Counted from the first letter of the stretch, positions 7,399 through 16,201 are shown. The stretch is 58,302 nucleotides of DNA from Anaerolineales bacterium (GCA_020059485.1 JAGVCA010000043.1:1-58302); one strand, 5' to 3'. Translations and numbers: made by a program. The notes: a model not told the origin generated them from the sequence alone.

Positions 7399-7625
7399 TC
7401 TTGACTTGAATTTGGTCGCCGCCTTTCCTGATGCGTGGTGCAGTTTTGGTGCAGTTTTTTTTTTGGACGCAATGGACGGTTGGTCCCGCTGGCTGCCAGA
7501 CGCTGTGGACGCCAGCGGACGCATTGGACGCTCTGGACAGTCAGGGCGGCGGATTCGAAGTCAGCCGCTTTAGCCACAGCACGACCGGTGCAAATAGCCA
7601 ACCAGTCAGCAAATGGCGGATCGGG
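7399..7625. other. Non-coding stretch between the IS and coxL
   Basis: No credible gene is seen. The segment has a ten-base T run near 7457 and at least five imperfect copies of TGGACGC between about 7464 and 7540. It then holds the first copy of the 34-bp repeat described separately. It may be the remains of a recombination site. Confidence 0.4.
7532..7565. repeat. 34-bp imperfect direct repeat, copy 1
   Basis: This copy begins TCTGGACAG and ends in GGATTCGAAGTCAGC. It matches 12134-12167 with three mismatches, the last 23 bases being identical. It lies 60 bp beyond the coxL stop, while the other copy lies 140 bp upstream of coxG, so the pair brackets the cox operon. The core GGCGGATTCGAAGTCAGC looks like a tRNA T-arm but no tRNA can be folded here. 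Confidence 0.6.
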
Positions 7626-9974
7626 TCATTTCCCCTTATTGTTTGCATCGTTGATGATTTCCCACAGCCGATTGGAATTCAGTGGAATCTCCAGGATCTC
7701 CAGATCGACATTGTGTAAGGCGTCTTCCAGCGCTTGAGCAAACAGCGGACCGACGGGAATTGCGCCTGCCTCGCCTGCTCCTTTTACGCCCATTGCGTTG
7801 AGCGGGGAGACGGTCTCGCCATGCGCAGTTTCGATGCGGGGGACATCGAGGGCAGAAGGGAGGTGGTAATCCATGAAGGTGCCGTTGAGCAGCTGCCCGT
7901 CATCGTCGTAAACCAGCCGTTCGTAAAAGGCATTTCCGATGCCCTGAGCGACACCGCCGTGGATCTGACCATCCAGGATCAGCGGGTTGATCACTTTCCC
8001 ACAATCATGGACGACGAGGTATTTCTGGATGTGGATTTGCAGGGTCTCAGGATCAACTTCGATGATCATCGCGTGGATCCCGCTGGATGTCGCACCGCGC
8101 TCCGGCCCAAAATAGTTGGTTGCCTCCAAGCCGGGCTGGGTCCCTGGTTTGACAGCGCCACGGGTCGGATTGGCCTTTTTCGCCAGTTCTCCCAATGAGA
8201 TTGACATGCGCGGCACATCCGCCACACGTATCTGGCCATCAAAGAGTTCGAGTTCATCCTCGGGCGCGTTGAAGTGCTCAGACGCCACTTGCAATATTTT
8301 CTTCCTGACATCCCTGGCGGCTTCATAGATGGCATTCCCTGCCACTACCGCGCCGCGGCTGGCAAATGTCCCGGCGCCCCAATAGAACTGGTCGGTGTCG
8401 CCAGTGACGACGTCGATCTTGTCCACCGGCACCCCGAGCTGCTCCGCGGCGATCTGGGCGAAACTGGTGAAGTGACCCTGTCCCTGGGTGCCAACGCCGG
8501 TAACAACGGAGACACGGCCGCTGCTCATCACCTGCACCTTGGCGCCTTCGTAGGGTCCGATTCCCGTACCCTCCACGTATGCGACGATGCCGATCCCAAC
8601 ATGTTTGCCTTCGGCGCGCAGCTTCGGCTGGATCTCCTTGATGAAGTGGTGATAATCAATCTTTTCAAGCGCATCATCGAGCAAGGGCTCGTAATTACCG
8701 CTGTCGTATATGAGCGGAACAAAATCCTGGTAGATAATCTCGTTATTATACGGAAACTTATCAGGCGGGATGAAATTTCGGCGCCGGATTTCAGTGCGAT
8801 CAATCTTCAGCTCTTTGGCTGCCAGGTCGAGCAGCCGCTCGATGACAAAGACGCCGTGCTGGCGTCCCGCACCGCGATAGGGCGTCACAATGGTTTTATT
8901 GGTGAAAACCGCCGTAAACTCACTGTGGTAATTTTTGATGTCGTATAACCCAAGCACGTTGGCTTGCGAATTGAGCGGGACCGTCAGGCCGTATGGGTCG
9001 TATGCGCCGGTGTCGTGCAAAAAGACATCATGCACGCCCAGGATGCGGCCATCTTTATCAAAGGCAGCCTCAGCATCGTGGATCTGTCCGCGTTCATGGG
9101 TGGTGGCGACAAAATTCTCGGCGCGGTCTTCGATCCATTTGACGGGGCGGTCCAACTGGATTGCGACCCAGGGGACCAAGACTTCTTCCTGGTAGAACAT
9201 CATGATCTTCGGGCCAAACCCGCCGCCAATAAACGGGGCGATCACACGGACCTGCCGTTCCGAAAGCCCGAGCAAGTCTGCCAACCCATTTCGGATCACG
9301 ACGGGGGCCTGGGTGGTATCCCAAACCGTTAACCGCCCTGAGCGCCTGTCCCACTCAGCCACCACGCCGCGATTCTCCATGGCAGCGGCGCACCCGTGCT
9401 CGTAAGAAAACCGCCGCTTGATGATCAGGGCTGCATCGGGCTTGATCGACTCATAATCGCCTTTTTTCTGCACGACCCTGGCGGCGATATTCGTTCCGAG
9501 GTCTTCATGGATCAGCGGACTATCTTCCTCCAGGGCTTTTTCCATGTCCACGACGGCAGAGAATGGTTCATAGTCCACATAGATATCCGCCAGTGCGTCT
9601 TCCGCAATATACCGGGACTCGGCCACGACCATCACAATCGGCTCGCCCGAGAATTTAACCTTATCCTTTGCCAGCGGAACCTGGGTCTTTTCGTTGAAAA
9701 CAGTGTCCGCGATCGGGGGCGGCGAGACCAGCAGTGGACCGGGTTTCCAATAGTCTCCCAGGTCGTCCGCAATGTACACGGCAACGACACCCTCGCGTTT
9801 GAGCGCCTGGGAAACATCGATGTTGATGATCCTGGCATGGGCATATGGGCTTCGGACGAAGGCAGCATGCAGCATTCCAGGCAGATCGACATCATCTACA
9901 AACAGAGACCGCCCGGTGAGCAAACGCGGGTCTTCATTGCGTTTGATCCGTTTTCCGAAATATCTTGTTGTCAA
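7626..9974 (-). CDS. Molybdopterin-binding hydroxylase large subunit (form II CoxL-like)
   Basis: The 782-residue length is normal for xanthine-oxidase-family large subunits. The Moco motif GGGFGPK is at about 250-256. The active-site loop reads PYRGAGR (365-371), close to the AYRGAGR of form II enzymes and not the AYxCSFR of true CO dehydrogenase. The catalytic Glu is in GAGEAG (about 735). The family hydroxylates small carbonyls, aldehydes, N-heterocycles or CO in the cytoplasm. The substrate here cannot be told, and CO oxidation is not supported by the loop. The start is TTG, with GGAGG 5 bp upstream. It is the last gene of coxG-M-S-L. Confidence 0.88.
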   Translation of the reverse strand: MTTRYFGKRIKRNEDPRLLTGRSLFVDDVDLPGMLHAAFVRSPYAHARIINIDVSQALKREGVVAVYIADDLGDYWKPGPLLVSPPPIADTVFNEKTQVPLAKDKVKFSGEPIVMVVAESRYIAEDALADIYVDYEPFSAVVDMEKALEEDSPLIHEDLGTNIAARVVQKKGDYESIKPDAALIIKRRFSYEHGCAAAMENRGVVAEWDRRSGRLTVWDTTQAPVVIRNGLADLLGLSERQVRVIAPFIGGGFGPKIMMFYQEEVLVPWVAIQLDRPVKWIEDRAENFVATTHERGQIHDAEAAFDKDGRILGVHDVFLHDTGAYDPYGLTVPLNSQANVLGLYDIKNYHSEFTAVFTNKTIVTPYRGAGRQHGVFVIERLLDLAAKELKIDRTEIRRRNFIPPDKFPYNNEIIYQDFVPLIYDSGNYEPLLDDALEKIDYHHFIKEIQPKLRAEGKHVGIGIVAYVEGTGIGPYEGAKVQVMSSGRVSVVTGVGTQGQGHFTSFAQIAAEQLGVPVDKIDVVTGDTDQFYWGAGTFASRGAVVAGNAIYEAARDVRKKILQVASEHFNAPEDELELFDGQIRVADVPRMSISLGELAKKANPTRGAVKPGTQPGLEATNYFGPERGATSSGIHAMIIEVDPETLQIHIQKYLVVHDCGKVINPLILDGQIHGGVAQGIGNAFYERLVYDDDGQLLNGTFMDYHLPSALDVPRIETAHGETVSPLNAMGVKGAGEAGAIPVGPLFAQALEDALHNVDLEILEIPLNSNRLWEIINDANNKGK

Positions 9975-10026
9975 GAAAACCTCCTGTAGTGACGGGCGTG
10001 CCTGAATTCAGACTGGAAGGATCAGG

Positions 10027-10503
10027 TTACCGCATCCTCTCTGCCGCCAGTTTGACCGCATCCACAATGTGCTGGTACCCGGTGCATCGACATAAATTGC
10101 CTGAAAGCGCGTGACGGATCTCTTCTTCGGTCGGATCCAGATTTTTTTCGAGGAAGGGGATCAGTGACATTAATATGCCAGGCGTGCAGAATCCGCACTG
10201 CAGACCGTGCGCCTCCCAAAAGGCCTGTTGAATTGGATGTAAGTGGTCTTCATCCGCTGATAAGCCTTCGACAGTTCTGATGGCATGACCATCCGCTTGA
10301 ACGGCAAACATCAAACACGACCTGGCAGACTCACCATCAAAGAGGATCGAACATGCACCACAAACTCCATGTTCGCAGCCGACGTGCGTCCCGGTCAGTC
10401 CGAGCTCGTGACGCAGGAAATCGCTCAGCAGCATGCGCGGTTCCACCTCGCGTTTGTATTCCTGGTTGTTGACTGTAATCGCCACTGAGCGTAATCGGGT
10501 CAT
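10027..10503 (-). CDS. 2Fe-2S small subunit of molybdenum hydroxylase (CoxS-like)
   Basis: The 158-residue protein has the two 2Fe-2S domains of the family. The plant-type cluster has Cys43, Cys48, Cys51 and Cys63 (CEHGVCGAC). The helical-bundle cluster has Cys103, Cys106, Cys138 and Cys140 (CGFC, CRC). It relays electrons from the molybdenum centre to the FAD subunit. Its ATG overlaps the stop of the FAD subunit gene (ATGA), and 52 bp separate it from the large-subunit gene. Confidence 0.93.
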   Translation of the reverse strand: MTRLRSVAITVNNQEYKREVEPRMLLSDFLRHELGLTGTHVGCEHGVCGACSILFDGESARSCLMFAVQADGHAIRTVEGLSADEDHLHPIQQAFWEAHGLQCGFCTPGILMSLIPFLEKNLDPTEEEIRHALSGNLCRCTGYQHIVDAVKLAAERMR

Positions 10504-11381
10504 TGTTTTCTTTCCTCCGCGCGTCTGACTGCCTGGGTCAACGTCTTCTTTGTCAGCACCTGGGCCAGATGGCGCTGGAACTCCGGCGAGGCGTGCACAT
10601 TGCCGAAAGGTGTGATCTCGTGTTCGCTTCCATGCTCAGCTGCGGATTGGATCAGGTCGTCAGAAATTTTTTCTCCCAGCAGGATGTTAGCGGCTTCTTT
10701 CGCTTCCAGAGGGCCGTCGCCCGCGTTCAGGTAAACCAGCTTGGCTCCCTCGCATTTCCCATCTTCGCCCATAGTTACCAGTGCGGCGACGCCCATCAAG
10801 GCATAATCACCCGAGCGCGGCGCAACTTCCATGAAGGACCAGCCGGTCCGCTCGGCCATGACTGGGAGGGCGATTTCCAACAAGATCTCATCCGCCTCGA
10901 GGGCAGTCGTGAACATGCCAATAAAGAATTCCGGGGCTTCGATCCAGCGCTCCTGGGAATTATTGCGGACTTTCAGCCGGGCGTTCAAGGCCAGCATCAG
11001 TGCTGGCAGTTCAGCGGCCGGGTCCGCGTTGACCAGGCTGCCGCCAATTGTGCCGCGGTTGCGGATTTGTGGATGGGCGATAAACGGGACAGATTCATGC
11101 AGTAGGGGGGCTTGTTGTGAAAGCAGATCGCTAAATTCCAGCTGCCGTTCACGCGTCATCGCCCCAATGCGCAACACGTTTTCCTCCTCGAGGATGTAAT
11201 CCAAATCCGGTACCCGGTTTATGTCGATCAACACTGCGGGCTGCTGAATGCGGAAATTCATTGCCGGCACCAGGCTTTGTCCGCCAGCGAGGATCCTGGC
11301 TTCATCGCCATGTTCGCTGAGCAGATCCAAGGCCTGATCGATGGAATCAGGGCAAAAATATTCAAATGGAGCAGGTTTCAT
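10500..11381 (-). CDS. FAD-binding medium subunit of molybdenum hydroxylase (CoxM-like)
   Basis: The 293-residue protein has the two FAD motifs of the family, AGGQS (about 32-36) and TIGGSLVNADPAAELP (about 111-126), followed by the CO_deh_flav C-terminal domain. It passes electrons from the 2Fe-2S subunit to an external acceptor, usually quinone. It is the second gene of the operon, overlaps the small-subunit gene by 4 bp and follows the coxG-like gene after 147 bp. Confidence 0.92.
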   Translation of the reverse strand: MKPAPFEYFCPDSIDQALDLLSEHGDEARILAGGQSLVPAMNFRIQQPAVLIDINRVPDLDYILEEENVLRIGAMTRERQLEFSDLLSQQAPLLHESVPFIAHPQIRNRGTIGGSLVNADPAAELPALMLALNARLKVRNNSQERWIEAPEFFIGMFTTALEADEILLEIALPVMAERTGWSFMEVAPRSGDYALMGVAALVTMGEDGKCEGAKLVYLNAGDGPLEAKEAANILLGEKISDDLIQSAAEHGSEHEITPFGNVHASPEFQRHLAQVLTKKTLTQAVRRAEERKQ

Positions 11382-11528
11382 GTAGATCCTTATTGGTTGC
11401 GAAGATCCCGAGCCGCTTTTGAGTGGAGACAGGAACCGGAGGGATTCAGTGTTTGGTTCCCGGCTGAAATTCAGTTTTGATTTAACGCGTCGTTCCCAGC
11501 AATCGGTTCAATGGGAGCTGGTCTCCCC

Positions 11529-11993
11529 TTAGGTGACAGAGGTATCACCATCCGATTCGATGCGTTGGCGGACCTCATCATAAAAAACACCGGCTAATTT
11601 TTCAGAAACGGGCACCATCAGACGAGAAGCCAGGCTTGCCAGTTGGCCAGACACTTTTACATCGGCCGTCCAGTGGACGTTGGTGGCGCCATCCGGGCCG
11701 TCACTGAGGAACATTTCACTCATTACATCTGCCACACTGCCAGTACCCGTGCCATGCGCTTTGAGTTTGGCGTTATTCGGTTCATTCAATTCAAGGATTT
11801 CAAGCACCCCATTGAACTTTGCCTTGACTGATCCAAGGCCAATTGACATTGCCGCCTGATATTTTTTATCCGGCTCGATGGTTTCAATTTTTTCCACGCC
11901 AGGAGCGCACGAACCAATCTGGTTCATATCGGTGAGAAATTCCCACACTTTTTGGCGGGAAGCATGAATGGTGACATCGCCTTTTAGCAGCAT
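11529..11993 (-). CDS. CoxG-like SRPBCC protein
   Basis: The 154-residue protein fits the CoxG branch of the START/Bet v1 (SRPBCC) fold: a KGDVTIHASRQKVWEFL start, CAPGVEKIE, and a long C-terminal helix (MVPVSEKLAGVFYDEV). CoxG proteins are thought to bring CO dehydrogenase to the membrane or to bind a quinone, and they often occur with form II hydroxylases too. It is the first gene of this operon; no lipid tail or C-terminal membrane helix is seen. Confidence 0.85.
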   Translation of the reverse strand: MLLKGDVTIHASRQKVWEFLTDMNQIGSCAPGVEKIETIEPDKKYQAAMSIGLGSVKAKFNGVLEILELNEPNNAKLKAHGTGTGSVADVMSEMFLSDGPDGATNVHWTADVKVSGQLASLASRLMVPVSEKLAGVFYDEVRQRIESDGDTSVT

Positions 11994-12133
11994 ATTGACT
12001 CCGGAAATTCAAAGGATGGTCGCATATAAATATACAAATAAGGTCAACTAACTGCAATTATAACCCAACATTCCCGGGTGCGGATGGCACTCCCGGCTGA
12101 TCCTGCGTATCCGTACTTAAATGTCTGGGAGGA

Positions 12134-12167
12134 TCTGTACAGCAAGGGCGGCGGATTCGAAGTCAGC
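12134..12167. repeat. 34-bp imperfect direct repeat, copy 2
   Basis: This copy begins TCTGTACAG and ends in the same 23 bases as copy 1 at 7532-7565, in the same orientation. It lies in the 256-bp gap between coxG and the VOC gene; nothing else recognisable is in that gap. Confidence 0.6.
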
Positions 12168-12249
12168 GGATCAGAGGGATAAAAAGCACCTGATCACAAA
12201 AGAGTGTCTGTGTCCATCTGTGTTGATCTGTGGTTCCACTGAATTTGTC

Positions 12250-12681
12250 TTATTCGATCACCAGACTCCCATCTGGATGGAATTTCCAACTGTCCGCATA
12301 GGCCACCTCCCACAGATAGCCGTCCGGGTCGGAGAAGTAGCCGCTATAGCCGCCCCAGAAGGTCTCTTCGGCGGGCTTTTCCAGTTTGCCGCCAGCGGCT
12401 ACGGCTTGCGCCAGGAAGGCATCAACGTCCTCTTTGCTGCGGGTGTTGTGCGCCAGGATGATGCTGGGGTAGTGGGCGTACGAAACTGGAAGCTCGGCGG
12501 AGAATTCCTCGGCGAGTTTGTCTTTCGGATACAGCGCCAGGCAGGTCCCGCCGGTCTGGAAGAAGATGATGCCTTCCTCGGGTTTCCTGGAGGTCGGGAA
12601 GCCCAGCCCTTCGTGATAGAAGCGGTAGGCGCGCGCCAGATCGTTTACGCCCAGGGTGATGATGTGAATGCGGGGGTCCAT
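12250..12681 (-). CDS. VOC (glyoxalase/bleomycin-resistance) family protein
   Basis: The product has about 143 residues with the two beta-alpha-beta-beta-beta units of the vicinal oxygen chelate fold (ITLGVNDLARAYRFYHEGLG at the start, GYFSDPDGYLWEVAY near the end). The FSDPDGYLWE metal-ligand region is well kept. Members act on small substrates or sequester drugs; no specific function can be assigned. The start at 12681 is favoured because AAGGA lies about 7 bp upstream. It begins 1 bp after the coaBC stop and so is likely the last gene of the CoA operon. Confidence 0.8.
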   Translation of the reverse strand: MDPRIHIITLGVNDLARAYRFYHEGLGFPTSRKPEEGIIFFQTGGTCLALYPKDKLAEEFSAELPVSYAHYPSIILAHNTRSKEDVDAFLAQAVAAGGKLEKPAEETFWGGYSGYFSDPDGYLWEVAYADSWKFHPDGSLVIE

Positions 12682-12682
12682 A

Positions 12683-13906
12683 TCAATCATCCTTATTTGT
12701 CATCAGCTGTATGACGCGGTCAAGGATCTGTTCGGCCACTTCGGCTTTGTCCTGCAGGGGGAGTTTTTCCTGGCGACCGTCCGGGTAGAGCAGGGTGACG
12801 CGGTTGGTCTCGACCGAGAAGCCGGCATCCGGGGCGGTGATGTCGTTGGCGGTGATCAGGTCGAGGCTTTTGGCGGCCAGTTTGGCGGCGGCGTTCTCCA
12901 GCAGGTTCTCACTCTCGGCGGCAAACCCGACCGTCAGGCGCGGGTAGCCGGTCTGCTGTTTCCGTTCGCCAACCGCCATCAGAATGTCCGGGGCGCGGGT
13001 CAATTTCAGGGAGGCGACCTTGTCGCTCTTCTTGATCTTGTGGTCCGAGACGGCAGCGGCTTTGAAGTCGGCTACAGCGGCAGCCATCAGCAGGACATCG
13101 GCGTCAGCGGTCTGGGCCAGCACGGCCGCCAACATGTCGTCGGCGGTATCCACCTGGATGACCTCAGCGCCGTGCGGGAGCGGCAGCCCGGTCGGAGTGC
13201 TGACCAGGGTGACCGTCGCGCCCAGATCCAGGGCAGCCTGGGCCAGGGCATAACCCTGCTTGCCGGAGGAGCGGTTGGTCAGGAAGCGGACCGGGTCGAG
13301 CGGCTCGCGCGTCCCGCCGGCAGTGACCACCACTTTTTTGCCGGCAAGCGGCCCACCCTGAGCCAGCGTATGGCGGATGTGTCCGAGGATCACTGGCGGT
13401 TCGCTCATCCGGCCGAGGCCGACCATGCCGGAGGCGAAGCGGCCGCTCTCTGGCCCGATCACCACTGCGCCGCGTCCTTTCAGGACCTGCAGATTGGTCT
13501 GGGTGGCCGGGTGGGTGTACATGCCGCCATCCATGGCCGGGGCGATCAATACGGGGCAGGTGGCCGCCAGGGCGGTAACGGTCAGCAGATTGTCGGCGAT
13601 GCCGTGCGCCAGTTTGGCCATGGTGTTGGCGGTCAGCGGGGCTAGGACGACCAGGTTGGTGTTGTGTCCCAGGCCGATATGCTGAACATGGCCCTGATCG
13701 CTCCACATATCTTTGTCTACAAATGCTTTGCGGCCGGTAACAGACTGAAAGGTGATCGGCTGGACGAAGTAGGTGGCGGATTCGGTCAGAATCACATCGA
13801 CCAGCGCACCAGCCTGGGTCAGTTTGGAGGCCAGGTCGGCGGCTTTGTAGCAGGCGATCGAGCCGGTCACGCCCAGGGTGATGCGTTTATCTTTGATCGG
13901 ATTCAT
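12683..13906 (-). CDS. coaBC: Bifunctional phosphopantothenoylcysteine decarboxylase/synthetase
   Basis: The 407-residue protein has the flavodoxin-like CoaC domain (about 1-185: GVTGSIACYKAADL, ANTMAKLAHGIADNL) and the CoaB domain (about 190-400: TAGGTREPLDPVRFLTNRSS, AAAVADF, KIKK). It ligates Cys to 4'-phosphopantothenate and decarboxylates the product. Two CoaC positions differ from E. coli: APAMD replaces APAMN, and ASGMVGLGRM has no Cys where E. coli has its active-site Cys. The second change is seen in other lineages as well. It is in the pan/coa operon, 4 bp after the deaminase gene. Confidence 0.95.
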   Translation of the reverse strand: MNPIKDKRITLGVTGSIACYKAADLASKLTQAGALVDVILTESATYFVQPITFQSVTGRKAFVDKDMWSDQGHVQHIGLGHNTNLVVLAPLTANTMAKLAHGIADNLLTVTALAATCPVLIAPAMDGGMYTHPATQTNLQVLKGRGAVVIGPESGRFASGMVGLGRMSEPPVILGHIRHTLAQGGPLAGKKVVVTAGGTREPLDPVRFLTNRSSGKQGYALAQAALDLGATVTLVSTPTGLPLPHGAEVIQVDTADDMLAAVLAQTADADVLLMAAAVADFKAAAVSDHKIKKSDKVASLKLTRAPDILMAVGERKQQTGYPRLTVGFAAESENLLENAAAKLAAKSLDLITANDITAPDAGFSVETNRVTLLYPDGRQEKLPLQDKAEVAEQILDRVIQLMTNKDD

Positions 13907-13910
13907 AACT

Positions 13911-14579
13911 CTATGATACTCCAGGTTTGGTGTTCGTCACTGGCAGATATGCCGCTTCAAGGTAAGAGAAAGCATCATCAATAGCCGCGGATTGGTCGCG
14001 TAGATGCTGCAGCGTTTTGTCTGCGACCATCAGATTCCCGATAGCGATCCCTCTGGAATGTACTGGAGCCCATTGGTCAAAAACCAGACTCAGATTACTG
14101 CCGCGGATCCGGCATTCCGTTTCATAATGCAGCCCGATCAGCAGATCTTCTAGCGGAGGGAGATCCAAAAAGACGGCTTGTTTGCCTTTCAGGCTCATAT
14201 ACCAGGTGGTATCCAGTAAATCGGTGCTGCCAGCATAGGGGTCCCGTGCGGCGAAATGAACGACTCGCATATTTGACATGTACCAGGTGCCCAGGCACAT
14301 CGGGCAGGGTTCCATGCTGGTATAGAGTTCGGCCGAGTGGCGGGCTACCTGTTCGTCATCGATGGCCAGGATCGCCTGGATCTCGGCATGCATGATCTCC
14401 TGATTGAGGACCCCAAAAGGAAAATTACCGCGTTCATAGCGCCGGTTGCGGCCGCGTGAGACGATCTTGTGATCGTGACCATACACGACTGCCCCGATCG
14501 GGAGCGATCCGGCGCAATAAGCGTTCCAGGCTTCTTCGAGGCAGGCCTGCCAGGGCTGTGCGAGAGTTTTCCAGATCAC
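13911..14579 (-). CDS. Cytidine/deoxycytidylate-type nucleoside deaminase
   Basis: The 222-residue protein has the zinc deaminase signature: HAE (His64, Glu66) and PCPMC (Cys92, Cys95). The N-terminal 130 residues resemble guanine deaminase or TadA-like enzymes. The C-terminal 90 residues are an extension I do not recognise. It starts with GTG sharing GTGA with the coaX stop, with GGGAG in front, and is followed 4 bp later by coaBC. Its place in a CoA operon is odd. Substrate unknown; a tRNA-editing role is less likely given the extension. Confidence 0.8.
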   Translation of the reverse strand: MIWKTLAQPWQACLEEAWNAYCAGSLPIGAVVYGHDHKIVSRGRNRRYERGNFPFGVLNQEIMHAEIQAILAIDDEQVARHSAELYTSMEPCPMCLGTWYMSNMRVVHFAARDPYAGSTDLLDTTWYMSLKGKQAVFLDLPPLEDLLIGLHYETECRIRGSNLSLVFDQWAPVHSRGIAIGNLMVADKTLQHLRDQSAAIDDAFSYLEAAYLPVTNTKPGVS

Positions 14580-15346
14580 TGGTTTAACTCCCAGATGATC
14601 TGCAGGCCGTCGAGGGTCAGCCAGGGCGCGATGACCTCAAGGACATCGGTTTCGGCGGCGATGATCTCGGTCAGCCCGCCGGTGGCGATGACCTTCATCC
14701 GGGGTCCAAGTTCTTCCCGGAAGCGGGCCACCATCCCTTCCACCAGGCCGACATACCCGAACAGCAGACCGGATTGCATGGCATGCGGGGTGTTCCGCCC
14801 GATGGCTGAGGGAGGGCGCACCAGATCGACGCGCGACAGCTTGGCTGCCCGTGAAAATAATGCTTCCGCGGCGATCCCGATCCCAGGGGCGATCGCGCCG
14901 CCAAGATAGTCGCCCTCGGCGTTGATGGCATCAAAAGTGGTGCCGGTGCCGAAATCCACCACGCAAGCCGGCCCGCCGTACAGCCGTTGCACGGCGGCAC
15001 AATCCACGATCCGGTCGGCGCCGACGGCCTTCGGATCCTCATAGAGGATGCGGACCCCGGTTTTGGTGCCAGCGTCCACATTCAGGGGCGTGTGGCCGAG
15101 GTATTTCTCGCAGGCCTGGATGACCTTGGAGGTTAGCGGCGGGACGACCGAGGCCATGCAGATGCCGGTGATCTGTTCGGGTGAGATCCCGGCGTGATCG
15201 AGCAGTGAGAGGAATTTCATCCCGTATTCGTCGGGCATCTCCTGGTGGATGGTGGCGACGCGGAAGCTCGGGCCGCGGGTCTCGCCTTGGTACAGGCCGA
15301 GGGTGATATTGGTGTTGCCGATATCAATGGTGAGCAGCATTTCCAC
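14576..15346 (-). CDS. coaX: Type III pantothenate kinase
   Basis: The 256-residue length is standard. It has the ASKHA-fold phosphate motif near the start (DIGNTNITLGLY), GADRIVDCAA, VDFGTGTTFDAIN and GGAIAPGI. It phosphorylates pantothenate with ATP, the first step of CoA synthesis; type III enzymes need a monovalent cation and are not inhibited by CoA. It lies between panC (2 bp upstream) and the deaminase gene (4-bp overlap), so translation is probably coupled. Confidence 0.96.
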   Translation of the reverse strand: MEMLLTIDIGNTNITLGLYQGETRGPSFRVATIHQEMPDEYGMKFLSLLDHAGISPEQITGICMASVVPPLTSKVIQACEKYLGHTPLNVDAGTKTGVRILYEDPKAVGADRIVDCAAVQRLYGGPACVVDFGTGTTFDAINAEGDYLGGAIAPGIGIAAEALFSRAAKLSRVDLVRPPSAIGRNTPHAMQSGLLFGYVGLVEGMVARFREELGPRMKVIATGGLTEIIAAETDVLEVIAPWLTLDGLQIIWELNQ

Positions 15347-15348
15347 TC

Positions 15349-16185
15349 CTAGGGTTTCAGGATCCAGTTGTCGATCAGGCGGGTCTTCCCGACATAGACG
15401 GCCATTGAGAGCAGTGCGCCGTCGGTGACCAGGTCGATTTCATGCAGGGTATTGCGGTCGGCGCAGGAGACATACTGCGCGCTGGCCAGTGGTTCGGCCT
15501 TGATGGTGTCCTGCATGATCCGGCGCAGGGCATCACCTCGCCGCTCTCCCTGCAGGTAGGCAGATTCGGCTTCCCGCAGCGCTCGATACAATACGGTGGC
15601 CGCCTCACGTTGGGCTTCATCCAGGTAGGTGTTACGGCTGGACATCGCCAGGCCATCGGATTCCCGCACGGTCGGGACGACCTCGATCTCGATCGGGTAA
15701 CTCAGGTCTCGGGTCATCTGCCGGACGACGGCGACCTGCTGGGCGTCCTTCTGACCGAAGTAAGCCCGGTCTGGGCGGACGGCGTTGAACAACTTGGTGA
15801 CCACCGTGGTCACCCCGCGGAAATGACCGGGGCGATAGCTGCCCTCCAGGGGCTGCGAGACATCGGTGGTATCGACCCAGGTCTGGAAGTTGGCCGGGTA
15901 CATGATCTCGGGGGTGGGCAGCCAGACCAGGTGGGTGCCCACGGACTTGAGGACGGAGAGATCGCGTTCGATATCCCGGGGATAGGCTTCCAGGTCCTCG
16001 GCTGGACCGAACTGGGTCGGGTTGACAAAGATGCTGACCACCACACTGGCGCAGGTCTCCAGTGCCTGCCGCACCAGGATGAGATGCCCTTCGTGCAGGT
16101 ATCCCATTGTGGGGATCAACCCGACCGGGCCGGGCAGGTCCTGGCGTGCTTCCCACAGTTCTTGCAGACTCACGACTGTTATCAT
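15349..16185 (-). CDS. panC: Pantothenate synthetase
   Basis: The 278-residue protein contains PTMGYLHEGHL (the HIGH-type ATP site), VNPTQFGPAEDLEAYPR, GHFRGVTTVV, YFGQKDAQQ and SSRNTYL, all diagnostic of PanC. It joins pantoate and beta-alanine using ATP. The start at 16185 follows GAGGTG at a good distance; longer frames upstream are read-through into panE in another frame. It sits 16 bp after panE. Confidence 0.96.
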   Translation of the reverse strand: MITVVSLQELWEARQDLPGPVGLIPTMGYLHEGHLILVRQALETCASVVVSIFVNPTQFGPAEDLEAYPRDIERDLSVLKSVGTHLVWLPTPEIMYPANFQTWVDTTDVSQPLEGSYRPGHFRGVTTVVTKLFNAVRPDRAYFGQKDAQQVAVVRQMTRDLSYPIEIEVVPTVRESDGLAMSSRNTYLDEAQREAATVLYRALREAESAYLQGERRGDALRRIMQDTIKAEPLASAQYVSCADRNTLHEIDLVTDGALLSMAVYVGKTRLIDNWILKP

Positions 16186-16201
16186 CTTCACCTCTTGCGA
16201 T

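Larger units (their letters stand above)
6713..7410 (+). mobile_element. IS200-like insertion sequence (IS200/IS605 family)
   Basis: The element carries a single tnpA and subterminal palindromes in place of terminal inverted repeats, as in IS200. CCACCGGCTATGCCGGTGG occurs at both sides (6747-6765 and 7380-7398). Other palindromes are AACCCTTTAGGGGGTT (from about 6713), GGGCGTGAAACGCCC (6721-6735), the perfect 20-mer at 7329-7348 and GAGGCTTATAGCCTC (7357-7371). Exact ends cannot be fixed without an empty site; IS200-type elements make no target duplication. No tnpB is present. Confidence 0.72.

Noticed and set aside
7532-7600. A tRNA or tRNA fragment on the minus strand
   Set aside because: The ATTCGAA core looks like a T-arm, but no acceptor, D or anticodon stems can be formed around it.
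7626-11993. True aerobic CO dehydrogenase (form I)
   Set aside because: The large-subunit loop is PYRGAGR, not AYxCSFR, so CO as substrate is not supported.
12668-13645. A 325-residue frame antisense to coaBC
   Set aside because: It is a shadow of a well-supported gene; composition is Gly/Gln-rich with no domain.
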